Assembly (NCBI GenBank): GCA_013201155.1
Contig: CP053716.1
Coordinates: forward strand, 620,001 to 684,000
Source: Berryella wangjianweii
GTDB lineage: Bacteria; Actinomycetota; Coriobacteriia; Coriobacteriales; Eggerthellaceae
DNA: 64,000 nt
Direction: 5' to 3'
The notes beneath the pieces are model-generated. The model saw nothing but the letters and a program-made list of their open reading frames with translations, made no database searches and had not been told where the DNA came from. Positions 11,143-20,143 of the stretch are shown here, in pieces; positions within the stretch are counted from its first letter, which is position 1; every line of letters begins with the position of its first letter. A program made the position numbers and the translations under genes.

Positions 11143-12348
11143 TCAGCGGCGCGTAGAGGAATCGCCGCGCCGCCCGCCTGCCGAACAGGCCGAGCCCCCC
11201 TCGTCGCCGCATCGGCGGCCTGCGCGCTCCCGCGCGTCGTCTTCGTCCAGAAAGCGCACGTCGGGAAGCACGCCCGCATCCGCATCAGAGGAGTCATCCG
11301 GGCCCCGTCCCGCATCGATGCGCGCAGCCTCCAACTGGGCGGGCCGCTTGAACGTGGAGGTCATCTGAATCAGCACCGCGCCGATCAGGAAGGGCATCCA
11401 GAACACGATGCTGCGGTACACCAGGCCGATGGACAGGCCCGCCGCGGCGCTCTGGCCGAAGGTGGTGAAGGCCACCGTCACGGCCGTCTCGACGAAGCCC
11501 ACGCCCTGCGGCGTGAGCGAGAACATGGCGAACAGCGTGGCCACCACGTAGCCGCACACCAGCGCCTGCACGTTGTCCACCCCGAAGCTGATGCCCACCA
11601 AAACGAAGCAGGCAAGCTCGCACACGCTGGCCCCCACCGAGCAGCCCAGCGACTTCAGCGTGGGCACGGGATTGGCCATGATCAGGCTTGAGGCCTCGGC
11701 AAACGAATGGGCCGTGCGCTCAACCCACGGATCGAGCGGGCCCTTGCGAAACACGCGGCGCACCCGGTTGGCAATGCGGTCGGCCGCGCCCAGAATGCGG
11801 ATGAGCAGGGCGATGTTGATGCGGCCCAGGAACAGGACGCCCACCATCGCCAGCACCACCATCAGGTCGATCAGCACCAGACCGAACCAGCCTGCGGGTA
11901 TGCCCACGGTCAGGCCCACCACGCTGAAGCCCACCAAAATGATCGCCGCGAAGCCGGTGTCGATGGTGATCTGCATCAGCAGCGCGGCCGAGCCCGCCTT
12001 GCCGGGGTCGATACCGCGCCGACGCGCATCGTCCACCACCAGCGTGATGCCCGCCAGGTTGGCCGAAGGGGCCACCGTGTTCATGAAGAAGGTGCCGAAT
12101 ACCAGCGGCAGCGTATGACGCGCCGAATAGCGCTCGCCCACCGCCTCGAAGGCGAAGGTGTAGGCAACCGCCTGCAGGAAGTACTTGCCCAGCTGGATGG
12201 CAAGAGCCACCACGATGGGCAGGAGCGACCCGTGACTTATGACCTCGGCCAGCTCGACCAGCTGATCGCCGCGCAGGAACACGACGGCCAGCACGATGAC
12301 CACCACGACGCCCATCAGAAGGGTGCGGATGCTGAGGTTCTGCTTCAA
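11143..12348 (-). CDS. flippase-like (YbhN / LPG-synthase membrane domain) protein
   Basis: 401 residues with about eight hydrophobic segments between residues 8 and 335, then a hydrophilic Asp/Arg-rich tail. The FFMNTVAPSANLAGI and SLTPQGVGFVETAVT blocks are typical of the lysylphosphatidylglycerol synthase membrane domain family (flippase-like). The start is TTG at 12348, supported by GGAG six bases upstream. The catalytic C-terminal domain of MprF is absent, so it is a stand-alone membrane protein; its substrate is unknown. It follows purH on the same strand but has its own candidate promoter. Confidence 0.85.
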   Translation of the reverse strand: MKQNLSIRTLLMGVVVVIVLAVVFLRGDQLVELAEVISHGSLLPIVVALAIQLGKYFLQAVAYTFAFEAVGERYSARHTLPLVFGTFFMNTVAPSANLAGITLVVDDARRRGIDPGKAGSAALLMQITIDTGFAAIILVGFSVVGLTVGIPAGWFGLVLIDLMVVLAMVGVLFLGRINIALLIRILGAADRIANRVRRVFRKGPLDPWVERTAHSFAEASSLIMANPVPTLKSLGCSVGASVCELACFVLVGISFGVDNVQALVCGYVVATLFAMFSLTPQGVGFVETAVTVAFTTFGQSAAAGLSIGLVYRSIVFWMPFLIGAVLIQMTSTFKRPAQLEAARIDAGRGPDDSSDADAGVLPDVRFLDEDDARERAGRRCGDEGGSACSAGGRRGDSSTRR

Positions 12349-12382
12349 AGGTTGCTCCGTTCAGGGTTCAGGCACGCGGTTC

Positions 12383-12415
12383 AGTATAGCGGTCGCCCGC
12401 CGTACGAGCGACCGC
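12383..12415 (-). promoter_or_regulatory. candidate flippase promoter with upstream inverted repeat
   Basis: A -10 TATACT (12383-12388, minus) is directly preceded by an inverted repeat GCGGTCGC, 11 bases, GCGACCGC (12389-12415) that covers the spacer. It could be an operator or the terminator hairpin of purH placed on top of the next promoter; no T-tract follows. Confidence 0.5.
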
Positions 12416-12439
12416 CCATTCAATCGACCGATTCCCGCC

Positions 12440-14035
12440 CTAGTGCTTGAAGTGCCGATGCCCCGTCAGCACCATCGCCACGCCCAGCTCGTCGCAGGCG
12501 GCTATGCATTCCTCGTCGCGAATCGAGCCGCCCGGCTGGATGATCGCGCGCACCCCCCGCGCGGCCAGCAGATGCACGCTGTCGGCGAAGGGAAGGAAGG
12601 CGTCGGAGGCTGCCACCAGGGCATCAGTGGGAATGCCCATGCGAGCGCAGGCCTCATGGGCGCGGTCGCAGGCCAGCATGGCCGAGTCCACGCGGTTCGG
12701 CTGACCGGGGCCCATGCCCACGCCTGCGCGCTGGGCGGCCACCAGAATGGCGTTCGACTTCACGCCCTTCACCACGCGCCAGGCGAACAGCAGGTCGCGC
12801 ATCTCGTCATCGGTGGGGACGCGCTTCGTGGCCACGGTGAAGCCTGCGGGGTCCTCGCTCACACGGTCCACGTCCTGCACCAGGATGCCGCCGTCAACCG
12901 AGCGCGCTTCCCATGCGTCGGGCGCGTCCACGCCGCCGGTGGCCAGCACGCGCAGGTTGGGCTTGGTTGCCAGCAGCTCCAGCGCCCCCTCGGTGAACGA
13001 GGGCGCCACGATCACCTCGACGAACTGGCGGTTGGCGAACATGCGCTCCACCATGCCGGTTCCCACCTGGCTGTTCACTGCGATGATGCCGCCGTAGGCG
13101 CTCTTGGGGTCGCAGGCGTAGGCGCGCTCGTAGGCCTCCTCGACGCGTGCGGCCACGGCCGACCCGCAGGGATTCTGGTGCTTCAGGATCACCACCGCGG
13201 GCTCGTCGAACTCACGCGCCAGCGCCCAGCAGGCGTCGGTGTCCAGAATGTTGTTGTACGACAGCGGCTTGCCGTTCAGCTGGCGCGCGCAGGCCAGCGA
13301 ATGCGGCGCTGCCTGGGGCAGGCGGTAGAAGCCCGCAGCCTGATGAGGGTTCTCGCCGTAGCGCAGGTCAAGCTGCTTGCGAGCCGTCAGGCACAGGGTG
13401 TCGGGCGCCGCGAACCCCGCACGGCCCTCCTCGGCGGCGCGCACGCCCTGCATCCACGAGGCGATCGCGGCATCGTAGGCGGCCGTCTTCTCGAACACGC
13501 GCAGAGCGAGGGCGCGGCGCGTGGCCGGCGTGGTGGCGCCGCCGTTGGCGCGCATCTCGTCGAGCACGGCTTCGTAATCGGCGGGGTCGATGACCACGGT
13601 GACGCTCTCGGCGTTCTTCGCAGCCGAGCGCAGCATCGACGGCCCGCCGATGTCGATGTTCTCGATGCACTCCGCAAACGAGGCCCCGCGCGACACCGTG
13701 TCCTCGAAGGCGTACAGGTTCACCGCCACCAGGTCGATCATCTCGATGCCGTGCGCGGCCGCCTGGGTCATATGCTCGGCGTTCTCGCGCTTGGCCAGCA
13801 GGCCCCCGTGCACGCCGGGATGAAGCGTCTTCACGCGCCCGTCCATCATCTCGGGAAAGCGCGTCACCTCGTCCACCTGCGTCACGGCAACGCCAGCCTC
13901 GGCCAGCACGCGTGCCGTGCCGCCGGTGCTGACCACCTCCACGCCGAACTCCTCGGCCAGGACGCGCGCGAACTCCACCACGCCCGTCTTGTCGGTCACC
14001 GATATCAGCGCCCGCCTGATCATCGGGTTGCCCAT
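12440..14035 (-). CDS. purH: bifunctional AICAR formyltransferase / IMP cyclohydrolase
   Basis: 531 residues from the ATG at 14035 (AGGAAGG site upstream); the frame is open upstream but that part is not family sequence. The N-terminal MGS-like domain ([48 protein letters not shown]) closes the IMP ring. The C-terminal domain ([28 protein letters not shown]) transfers the formyl group from 10-formyl-THF to AICAR. These are the last two steps of IMP synthesis. Last pur gene of the cluster; the formyl donor is made by fhs/fchA/folD further along the window. Confidence 0.97.
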   Translation of the reverse strand: MGNPMIRRALISVTDKTGVVEFARVLAEEFGVEVVSTGGTARVLAEAGVAVTQVDEVTRFPEMMDGRVKTLHPGVHGGLLAKRENAEHMTQAAAHGIEMIDLVAVNLYAFEDTVSRGASFAECIENIDIGGPSMLRSAAKNAESVTVVIDPADYEAVLDEMRANGGATTPATRRALALRVFEKTAAYDAAIASWMQGVRAAEEGRAGFAAPDTLCLTARKQLDLRYGENPHQAAGFYRLPQAAPHSLACARQLNGKPLSYNNILDTDACWALAREFDEPAVVILKHQNPCGSAVAARVEEAYERAYACDPKSAYGGIIAVNSQVGTGMVERMFANRQFVEVIVAPSFTEGALELLATKPNLRVLATGGVDAPDAWEARSVDGGILVQDVDRVSEDPAGFTVATKRVPTDDEMRDLLFAWRVVKGVKSNAILVAAQRAGVGMGPGQPNRVDSAMLACDRAHEACARMGIPTDALVAASDAFLPFADSVHLLAARGVRAIIQPGGSIRDEECIAACDELGVAMVLTGHRHFKH

Positions 14036-14152
14036 CTGCGCACCTTCCTCTCGCCCTTCGCCGTTCTGAAACCCGCCTGCCCCGCTCTTCCGAACCTTCA
14101 CCCGCGCCCCTGCGCCCTGCACGCGCCCCTGCGCGCAAGCGGAAGGCTCCCG

Positions 14153-15157
14153 CTACTCGCCCGCAGCCTGCCGCTCGGGCGCACGGCCCAGGCTGGCATC
14201 GTGACGCGCCCGCGCCTCGGCTGAATAGCGCTGGCGATAGCGCACGTCGATCAGCTCGGCCACGATCGCCATGCCCAGCTCGGCCGGGGTTTTGGCACCG
14301 AAGCTCAGACCGATCGGCCGCTTCACGCGCTCCCAATCGGCCTGCGACACCCCGGCGTCCCGCACCAGCTCGCGCACGCGCTCGTTCTTCCCCGCGCAGC
14401 CCATCATGCCCACATAGCGCGCACCCGCGCGCAGGGCCCACACGCACCCCTCGGGATCGTGCATGTGCCCGCGCGTCAGCACGCACACGTAATCGTCGCA
14501 GCGGGCCTCCAGCGCGCTCAGGTCCCCGAAGCCGGCGGCGCCCAGAAGCTCGCGTCGCGCATGGGGGAAGCGCTCGGCGCTCAGGAACAGCGGCTCGTCG
14601 TCCACCACGATCACCTCGAAGCCCACCTCGCGCGCATACCGCGCCGCGTGACAGGCCACGTCGGAGGCGCCCAGCAGCCACACGCGCACCGGCGTGAACA
14701 GGGGCGCGCCTGCCCATGTCAGACCCTCGAACTGCTCGGTGTGCATCGAGGGGCCGCGCGTGGCGTCCTTCATCTGGAACAGGTCGCGGGGCGCGTAGTC
14801 GCGCCCGCACACCACTTCCTTGGCATCGCTGCAGAAGAACACCGCATGATCTCCGTTGGCCGAGCCCACCGCGCCATACGGCTTCGTGACCGCGTTGTCG
14901 GCGTTCGCCTGGGCCGCAGCGGGGTCGTACACCACCTTGAAGCCCAGCCAGGCCAGCTCCTTCTCATCGATCGCGCGCAGAGCCCGCTCGAAGGTGGGAA
15001 TGTCGCGCGCGTCAAGCGACGCGCACACGGCCGCCAGCGCCGCTTCGTCCAAATGCGCCAGCCCCTGCGCGAAAGCCGGCACGTCCTTGACGGTCAGCTG
15101 CGGGGCCCTCCCCTGACGCAGCGCCTCAAGGGCGCCCTCGATCGCGTGCCTATCCAT
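14153..15157 (-). CDS. XdhC/CoxI family protein
   Basis: 334 residues from an ATG that overlaps the purN stop by eight bases (GAGGAAAGG site upstream); an in-frame TTG at 15184 is less likely. The C-terminal Rossmann half has VWLLGASDVACHAARYAREVGFEVIVVDD and the family signature GLSFGAKTPAELGMAIVAEL. XdhC proteins deliver or sulfurate molybdenum cofactor for xanthine-dehydrogenase-type enzymes; none is in the window. Its place inside the purine operon, translationally coupled to purN, suggests a link to purine or xanthine metabolism, but the actual client is unknown. Confidence 0.85.
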   Translation of the reverse strand: MDRHAIEGALEALRQGRAPQLTVKDVPAFAQGLAHLDEAALAAVCASLDARDIPTFERALRAIDEKELAWLGFKVVYDPAAAQANADNAVTKPYGAVGSANGDHAVFFCSDAKEVVCGRDYAPRDLFQMKDATRGPSMHTEQFEGLTWAGAPLFTPVRVWLLGASDVACHAARYAREVGFEVIVVDDEPLFLSAERFPHARRELLGAAGFGDLSALEARCDDYVCVLTRGHMHDPEGCVWALRAGARYVGMMGCAGKNERVRELVRDAGVSQADWERVKRPIGLSFGAKTPAELGMAIVAELIDVRYRQRYSAEARARHDASLGRAPERQAAGE

Positions 15158-15767
15158 CGATTCGCACCTTTCCTCGGTTGTCAACGCTCACGCGCCCGTC
15201 CGCGATCAGTCCCAGCACCTCGGGGTACAGAAGGTGCTCGGTGTCGTGGATGCGCGCCTCCAGAGTCTCAAGGGTGTCGTCTTCGCGCACCGCCACCGCA
15301 CGCTGGGCGATGATCGGCCCGCGGTCGTACTGCTCGTTGGCGAAGTGCACGGTCACGCCCGTCACCTTCACGCCGGCTTCGAAGGCGTCCCGTATCGCAT
15401 GGGCGCCGGGAAACGCGGGCAGCAGGGCCGGATGCAGATTGATCACACGGTTGGGGTAGGCGTCCAAGATCACAGGGGTCACCTTGCGCATGTAGCCCGC
15501 CATCACCACGTACTGGGCTCCCGCCGCGGCAAGCTCGCCCACGATGAAGCGGTCGGCTGCCGCCGGGTCGGCATAGGCCTCGCAGTTCAGCCAGACAACC
15601 GGTATGCCCGCGGCCCGCGCGCGCTCGATGCCGTAGGCATCAGGACGCGACGACACCACCTTCACCACCTCCACCGGCAGGTCGCGGGCGGCCTCGTCAA
15701 GAATCGCCTGCAGATTGGTGCCACCGCCCGACAGCAGCACGCCTATGCGCAGCCTGTCGTCAGTCAT
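15150..15767 (-). CDS. purN: phosphoribosylglycinamide formyltransferase
   Basis: 205 residues, normal length. It formylates GAR with 10-formyl-THF, the third step of purine synthesis. The phosphate loop LLSGGGTNLQAI is near the N-terminus, and the active-site segment NRVINLHPALLPAFPGAHA plus YDRGPIIAQ is complete. It lies between purM and the xdhC-like gene and overlaps the latter. Confidence 0.97.
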   Translation of the reverse strand: MTDDRLRIGVLLSGGGTNLQAILDEAARDLPVEVVKVVSSRPDAYGIERARAAGIPVVWLNCEAYADPAAADRFIVGELAAAGAQYVVMAGYMRKVTPVILDAYPNRVINLHPALLPAFPGAHAIRDAFEAGVKVTGVTVHFANEQYDRGPIIAQRAVAVREDDTLETLEARIHDTEHLLYPEVLGLIADGRVSVDNRGKVRIDG

Positions 15768-15834
15768 AACCGCTCCTTTCGCCGATCAGCCCGAACCCCC
15801 CGCGCGCGTGCGCACGCACGCTGCGAATCGCACG

Positions 15835-16923
15835 CTAGCCCAGCAGGGCTCCCTCGTTTCGGTAGCGCACCGCGCCCGTGCCCGCCTCCACCACACCGAT
15901 GCGCATGAAGGCCTCGCCCTGCGCGCTTAACTGGGCGCACACCTCGTCAACGCGCACGGGGTCCACCACCAGCACCATGCCGATGCCCATGTTGAACGTG
16001 GTAAGGGCCTCGGCCTCGCCAAGCCCCGCTGCGGCGCACACATGATCCACCACAGGCGGAACCTCCCACGTTCCCAGCTCCACCACCGCGTCCACCCGAC
16101 CGTTCAGGGCACGGTTCAGATTCTCGGTGATGCCACCGCCGGTGATGTGAGCCAGCGCGCGCACGGCCTGAGGGCATGCCCCCAGCACCTGGCGCACAGG
16201 GCGCACGTACATGCGCGTGGGCGTCAGCAGGGCCTCAAGCACGCTCTGGCCGCCCAGCGCGTCCACCGGCGCGGTCAGCTGATCGCGTGAGCGGCCCTCG
16301 ACGCACACTCGGCGCGCCAGCGAGTAGCCGTTCGAATGCAGGCCGCTGGACGGCAGTCCGATCAGCACGTCGCCAGGGCGCACCTGGGCCGGGTCAAGCA
16401 TCAGCGGACGATCGACCAGGCCCACGCAGAATCCCGAGAGGTCGTAGTCGTCGGCATCCATCACGCCCGGGTGCTCGGCCATCTCCCCGCCTATCAGCGC
16501 GCAGCCGGCCTGACGACAACCTTCGGCGATTCCACCCACGATCTGCGACATGGCCTGGGAATTCAGCTTGCCCACCGCCACGTAGTCAAGGAAGAACAGG
16601 GGCTCGGCGCCGGTTGCCAGGATATCGTTGGCGCACATGGCCACCAGATCGACGCCCACCGTATCGTGCCGCCCCAGCAGCTGGGCCACCTTCAGCTTCG
16701 TTCCCACGCCATCGGTGCCCGACACCAGCACCGGATCGTCCATGCGCTTGGCCGCCGCCAGCGAGAACAACCCCCCGAAGCCGCCGATGTCGCCGATCAC
16801 CTCGGGGCGGTACGTGGAGCGCACCGACTGCCTGATCGCGTCCACCGCGCGGGCTCCCTCGTGGATGTCCACGCCGGCATCGGCATACGTGACGACGGGC
16901 GACGGGGCCTGGTTCTGGGTCAT
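15835..16923 (-). CDS. purM: phosphoribosylformylglycinamidine cyclo-ligase
   Basis: 362 residues from the ATG at 16923 (AAGGAG site). The frame runs further upstream into the purF end but that part is not homologous. It makes AIR from FGAM with ATP. Signatures: YADAGVDIHEGARAVD, GTDGVGTKLKVA, GVDLVAMCANDILATGAEPLFFLDY, and GLPSSGLHSNGYSL. Purine cluster member, about 100 bases after purF. Confidence 0.97.
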   Translation of the reverse strand: MTQNQAPSPVVTYADAGVDIHEGARAVDAIRQSVRSTYRPEVIGDIGGFGGLFSLAAAKRMDDPVLVSGTDGVGTKLKVAQLLGRHDTVGVDLVAMCANDILATGAEPLFFLDYVAVGKLNSQAMSQIVGGIAEGCRQAGCALIGGEMAEHPGVMDADDYDLSGFCVGLVDRPLMLDPAQVRPGDVLIGLPSSGLHSNGYSLARRVCVEGRSRDQLTAPVDALGGQSVLEALLTPTRMYVRPVRQVLGACPQAVRALAHITGGGITENLNRALNGRVDAVVELGTWEVPPVVDHVCAAAGLGEAEALTTFNMGIGMVLVVDPVRVDEVCAQLSAQGEAFMRIGVVEAGTGAVRYRNEGALLG

Positions 16924-17023
16924 GGCTGCTCTCCTTGTCGGTTGCGCCGCGCATGCTGCGCGGACGTGAGGCGGACGGCGACTCGCCACGCGAATCGATC
17001 GATCGTGCGTGCGCGTCGGCGGG

Positions 17024-18598
17024 CTAAGAACGCGAGGCCGAAGGCACCGGGGAAACGGCGGCGGCGCGCCCGTGCGCCGGCGTATGGGCCGCGGATCCCC
17101 CGGCACGGTCGGCGAGGCCATCGAGGGCCGAGGCGGTGTCGAAGCCGCGAGCGTAATCGGCCTTCGTCTTGAAGGAGTCGCGCGCCATCGACGACGGGAT
17201 GCTGACCGGGTAGTCGCCCGTGAAGCACGCGTCGCAGAAGCCCGCGTTCTGCACGTCGGGCACCGAGGCGCGCAGGCCCTCCATGCTGATGAACGCCAGC
17301 GAGTCGCAGCCGATGAAGTCACGCATCTCCTCGTGCGTCATGTTGGCCGCGATCAGCTGGTCGCGCGTATCGGTGTCGATGCCGTAGAAGCACGGCCACG
17401 TCACCTCGGGCGACACCACGCGCAGATGAACCTCGGTGGCCCCGGCGTCGCGCAGGATCGACACCAGCTTGCGCGAGGTGTTGCCGCGCACGATGCTGTC
17501 GTCGATCACCACCACGCGCTTTCCCCCAATCACCGAGGGCAGCGGGTTCAGCTTCAGGCGAATGCCCAGTTGGCGAAGCTCCTGCGTGGGCTCGATGAAG
17601 GTACGGCCCACGTAGCGGTTCTTCACGATGCCGTCAGCGTACTCGATGCCGCTTTCGGCAGCGAAGCCCATGGCCGAGGGCACACCCGAGTCGGGCACAC
17701 CCAGCACCAGGTCGGCCTGAACGGGCGCCTCACGGGCCAGAACGCGCCCCATCATGCGACGGGCCTGGTAGACGCTCTGCCCGTCCAGCACGCTGTCGGG
17801 GCGGGCGAAGTACACGTACTCGAAGATGCATGCGCGGTAGGGACGCGGCTCGACGCCCTGCACGCTGCGCAGGCCGGTCTCGTCGATGCGCAGGATCTCG
17901 CCCGGGCGCACGTCGCGCACGTACGCGGCTCCCACGATGTCCAGGCCGCACGACTCGCTGGCCACCACCCAGCCGCGCCCGTCAGGAAGCTCTCCCAGAC
18001 ACAGCGGTCGAATGCCGTTGGGGTCGCGGAAGGCGTACAGCGTGGTGGGGCTTGCCAGCACCATGGCGTAGGCTCCCTCGATCATCTGCATGGCACGCCG
18101 AATGCCCTCGGTGATGTGATGCGATTCCTGAGTGAACTTGCCGATCAGCTTGGCTGCAGCCTCGCTGTCGGTTCCCGAGCGCAGCTGAAGCCCGGCGTCG
18201 TAGATCCTCGCACGCAGCGAGGCGGTGTTCACCAGCGTGCCGTTGTGCGCCAGCGCGATCAGCACCTCGTCGATCGCCGATATGTGAGGCTGGGCGCCCT
18301 CCCAGGTACACCCGCCGCTGGTGGAGTAGCGCACGTGGCCCACGGCCACCCTGCCCGGCAGGGCCGCCAGGCTGGCCTCGTTAAATACCTGGGTCACCAG
18401 GCCCAGGTCCTTCTCGACCAGGATGGTCTCCCCATCGCCCACGGCGATGCCCGCGCTCTCCTGCCCGCGGTGCTGCAGCGCCTGCAGGCCGAAGCAGGTC
18501 ATGCGCGCCACGTCGTCGTTCGGGGCGAACACCCCGAACACGGCGCATTCCTCCTCCAAGCGATCGGGACGCTCACCAGGAAGGACCGAAGTGCCCAT
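17024..18598 (-). CDS. purF: amidophosphoribosyltransferase
   Basis: 524 residues from the ATG at 18598. It is the first committed enzyme of purine synthesis, converting PRPP and glutamine to phosphoribosylamine. A short propeptide (to EEE) precedes the nucleophile Cys19 in EEECAVFG, so self-cleavage of the leader is expected. The glutaminase domain has ALQHRGQESAG and the PRT domain the PRPP loop VVVIDDSIVRGNTS. A GFCDACFTGDYP motif near the C-terminus supplies cysteines of the Fe-S type found in Bacillus-class PurF. First pur gene of the run; no clear promoter is seen in the 113 bases before it. Confidence 0.96.
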   Translation of the reverse strand: MGTSVLPGERPDRLEEECAVFGVFAPNDDVARMTCFGLQALQHRGQESAGIAVGDGETILVEKDLGLVTQVFNEASLAALPGRVAVGHVRYSTSGGCTWEGAQPHISAIDEVLIALAHNGTLVNTASLRARIYDAGLQLRSGTDSEAAAKLIGKFTQESHHITEGIRRAMQMIEGAYAMVLASPTTLYAFRDPNGIRPLCLGELPDGRGWVVASESCGLDIVGAAYVRDVRPGEILRIDETGLRSVQGVEPRPYRACIFEYVYFARPDSVLDGQSVYQARRMMGRVLAREAPVQADLVLGVPDSGVPSAMGFAAESGIEYADGIVKNRYVGRTFIEPTQELRQLGIRLKLNPLPSVIGGKRVVVIDDSIVRGNTSRKLVSILRDAGATEVHLRVVSPEVTWPCFYGIDTDTRDQLIAANMTHEEMRDFIGCDSLAFISMEGLRASVPDVQNAGFCDACFTGDYPVSIPSSMARDSFKTKADYARGFDTASALDGLADRAGGSAAHTPAHGRAAAVSPVPSASRS

Positions 18599-18711
18599 AT
18601 GGCTTACCCCTTCTCTCCGTTGACCCGCATGCCGTGCTGCGTCGGGTTCCGCACCGCCCGACGCCAGCCTTGCAACGCGCGGCGGACGCGCCGTCACGCG
18701 GCAGGCGCACG

Positions 18712-19713
18712 CTACGCAGCGGCCCGCTCCTTCTCGCCGATGGCCTGCTGAACCTCCTCAGCCGCCCCGGCTCCCATGCCCAGGCCCTCGCCGCCCTTGG
18801 GCGTCTGACCCGTAGTGGACTGCTCAAGGTAGGCGTACAGAACGTAGCGTCCATCAGTTATAAGATTGTCGCAGGTTCCGAACGCGAACAGCTTGTTCAT
18901 CGACGAAAGAGCCGGCAGGTCGGAGGGATGGTGCAGCGAACGGTCGATCTTGTCCTGCACGTAGGCCTGGTACGACTGCTCGTCCGGGAACGAGGGCTGG
19001 ATCAGCGGGTCGTTCGCACCCACGTGAAGCAGGGCGAAGGTGCGCAGCCGATAGTTGCCCTTGGGCGTGAACAGGTACGCCACGCGCTGCGCGTCGAAGG
19101 TCTCGCGCTTGGTCATCTCGGTGATGGCCGAGAACATCGAGCCGTCGTTGAGGTGATGGCCGAAGATGAAATTGGCCTGGTCCGTGAATCCCTTGCTGTT
19201 GCGATAGTCCTGGAACACCGTTCCGAACTGGGCGAGCCATCCGTTCTTGCCCTCGAAGTCGTGGGTGAGCCAGTAGTCGTTGTCGGTTCCCTGCACCACC
19301 GGGTAGTTGATGTTGGTGCCGGGCACGTACAGCCACGCGACGGTCTGCGGGTTGATCTCAAGCAGACGATCCCAGTTCACCTTGACGTTGGGAAGCTCCT
19401 CAGGCGACTTCTCGATATCGGCGAGGTTCACTCCGGCCTGCTCGATGACCTGACGGTACACCTGCTGGCCCTGCCAGTAGCTGAACACGAGGGCTCCCAG
19501 GGTGATGAGCGACCCCACCAGCACCACGATCGCCACGTAGAACACGACGTTCCACACCTTGGCCGACTTCTTGGGCTGCTTGGCGTGACGTCCGTTGAAC
19601 GGATTCTTGCCGCCGCCGCGGTTCGCGGGGGGCGTCGCGGGCATGAACGCCGAGTCGCCCGCAGATCCGGGCGCTCCCTGGGGGATGTTGAAGGTCTTGC
19701 GATCGCGTGCCAT
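18712..19713 (-). CDS. srtB: class B sortase
   Basis: 333 residues. A Pro/Gly-rich cytoplasmic N-terminus (1-50) is followed by one membrane segment (about 53-80, VWNVVFYVAIVVLVGSLITLGALVF) and an extracellular sortase domain. The catalytic His is in NFIFGHHLNDGSMF, the Cys in LFAFGTCDN and the Arg in DGRYVLYAYLE. The class B form is supported by the FQDYRNSKGF and VPGTNINYPVVQG blocks. It would anchor sorting-signal proteins to peptidoglycan; none of those substrates is in the window. It sits between purF and a small membrane protein. Confidence 0.92.
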   Translation of the reverse strand: MARDRKTFNIPQGAPGSAGDSAFMPATPPANRGGGKNPFNGRHAKQPKKSAKVWNVVFYVAIVVLVGSLITLGALVFSYWQGQQVYRQVIEQAGVNLADIEKSPEELPNVKVNWDRLLEINPQTVAWLYVPGTNINYPVVQGTDNDYWLTHDFEGKNGWLAQFGTVFQDYRNSKGFTDQANFIFGHHLNDGSMFSAITEMTKRETFDAQRVAYLFTPKGNYRLRTFALLHVGANDPLIQPSFPDEQSYQAYVQDKIDRSLHHPSDLPALSSMNKLFAFGTCDNLITDGRYVLYAYLEQSTTGQTPKGGEGLGMGAGAAEEVQQAIGEKERAAA

Positions 19714-19767
19714 GAAACCTCGCTTGAAAAAAGGGCGCCGCGCGCCCGCTGGGTGATTTCGCTGACG

Positions 19768-19773
19768 ATTCTA
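19768..19773 (-). promoter_or_regulatory. candidate -10 box for srtB
   Basis: TAGAAT on the minus strand, about 55 bases before the srtB ATG; no clear -35. Confidence 0.4.
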
Positions 19774-19960
19774 ACGTGGAACACGCAGGCCACAGCAGCG
19801 TGCGCGCATATTCCACGAGAACGGAATTCCCTTGCCGTGAAGTCGCCCGCAGCTGGCGCGACACGCCGTCTTGGCATGCGAGCGCACCATGGGTCGCGCG
19901 CCTGGACGCCGCGCGACCGCGAAGCGCGGAGGACGCGGAGAGAGAGCGCAGGCGTCAGGG

Positions 19961-20077
19961 CTACTTGCTCATCTCGTCAAGGAAGCCCTTCACGATGAAG
20001 GCCACCGCTCCCAGCACCACCAGGGCCGCCACTACCCAAACCGCCACGATGGGAATCTCAACGCCGATAAGCTCCAT
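19961..20077 (-). CDS. 38-residue single-pass membrane protein
   Basis: A short reading frame, MELIGVEIP then a hydrophobic stretch (IVAVWVVAALVVLGAVAFIV) and a charged end KGFLDEMSK. It starts at the ATG at 20077 with a GGGGTG site five bases upstream. The length of the hydrophobic stretch fits one membrane helix, N-terminus acidic, C-terminus basic. It lies alone between glmM and srtB on the same strand. No family recognised; being this short, chance cannot be excluded, but the composition and codon phase look like a genuine membrane peptide. Confidence 0.6.
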   Translation of the reverse strand: MELIGVEIPIVAVWVVAALVVLGAVAFIVKGFLDEMSK

Positions 20078-20143
20078 AGGTCACCCCATTGCCGAAGGAA
20101 ACATGCTCAGGCTCATCTTAGCGCATGGGCTCATGACAGGGCC

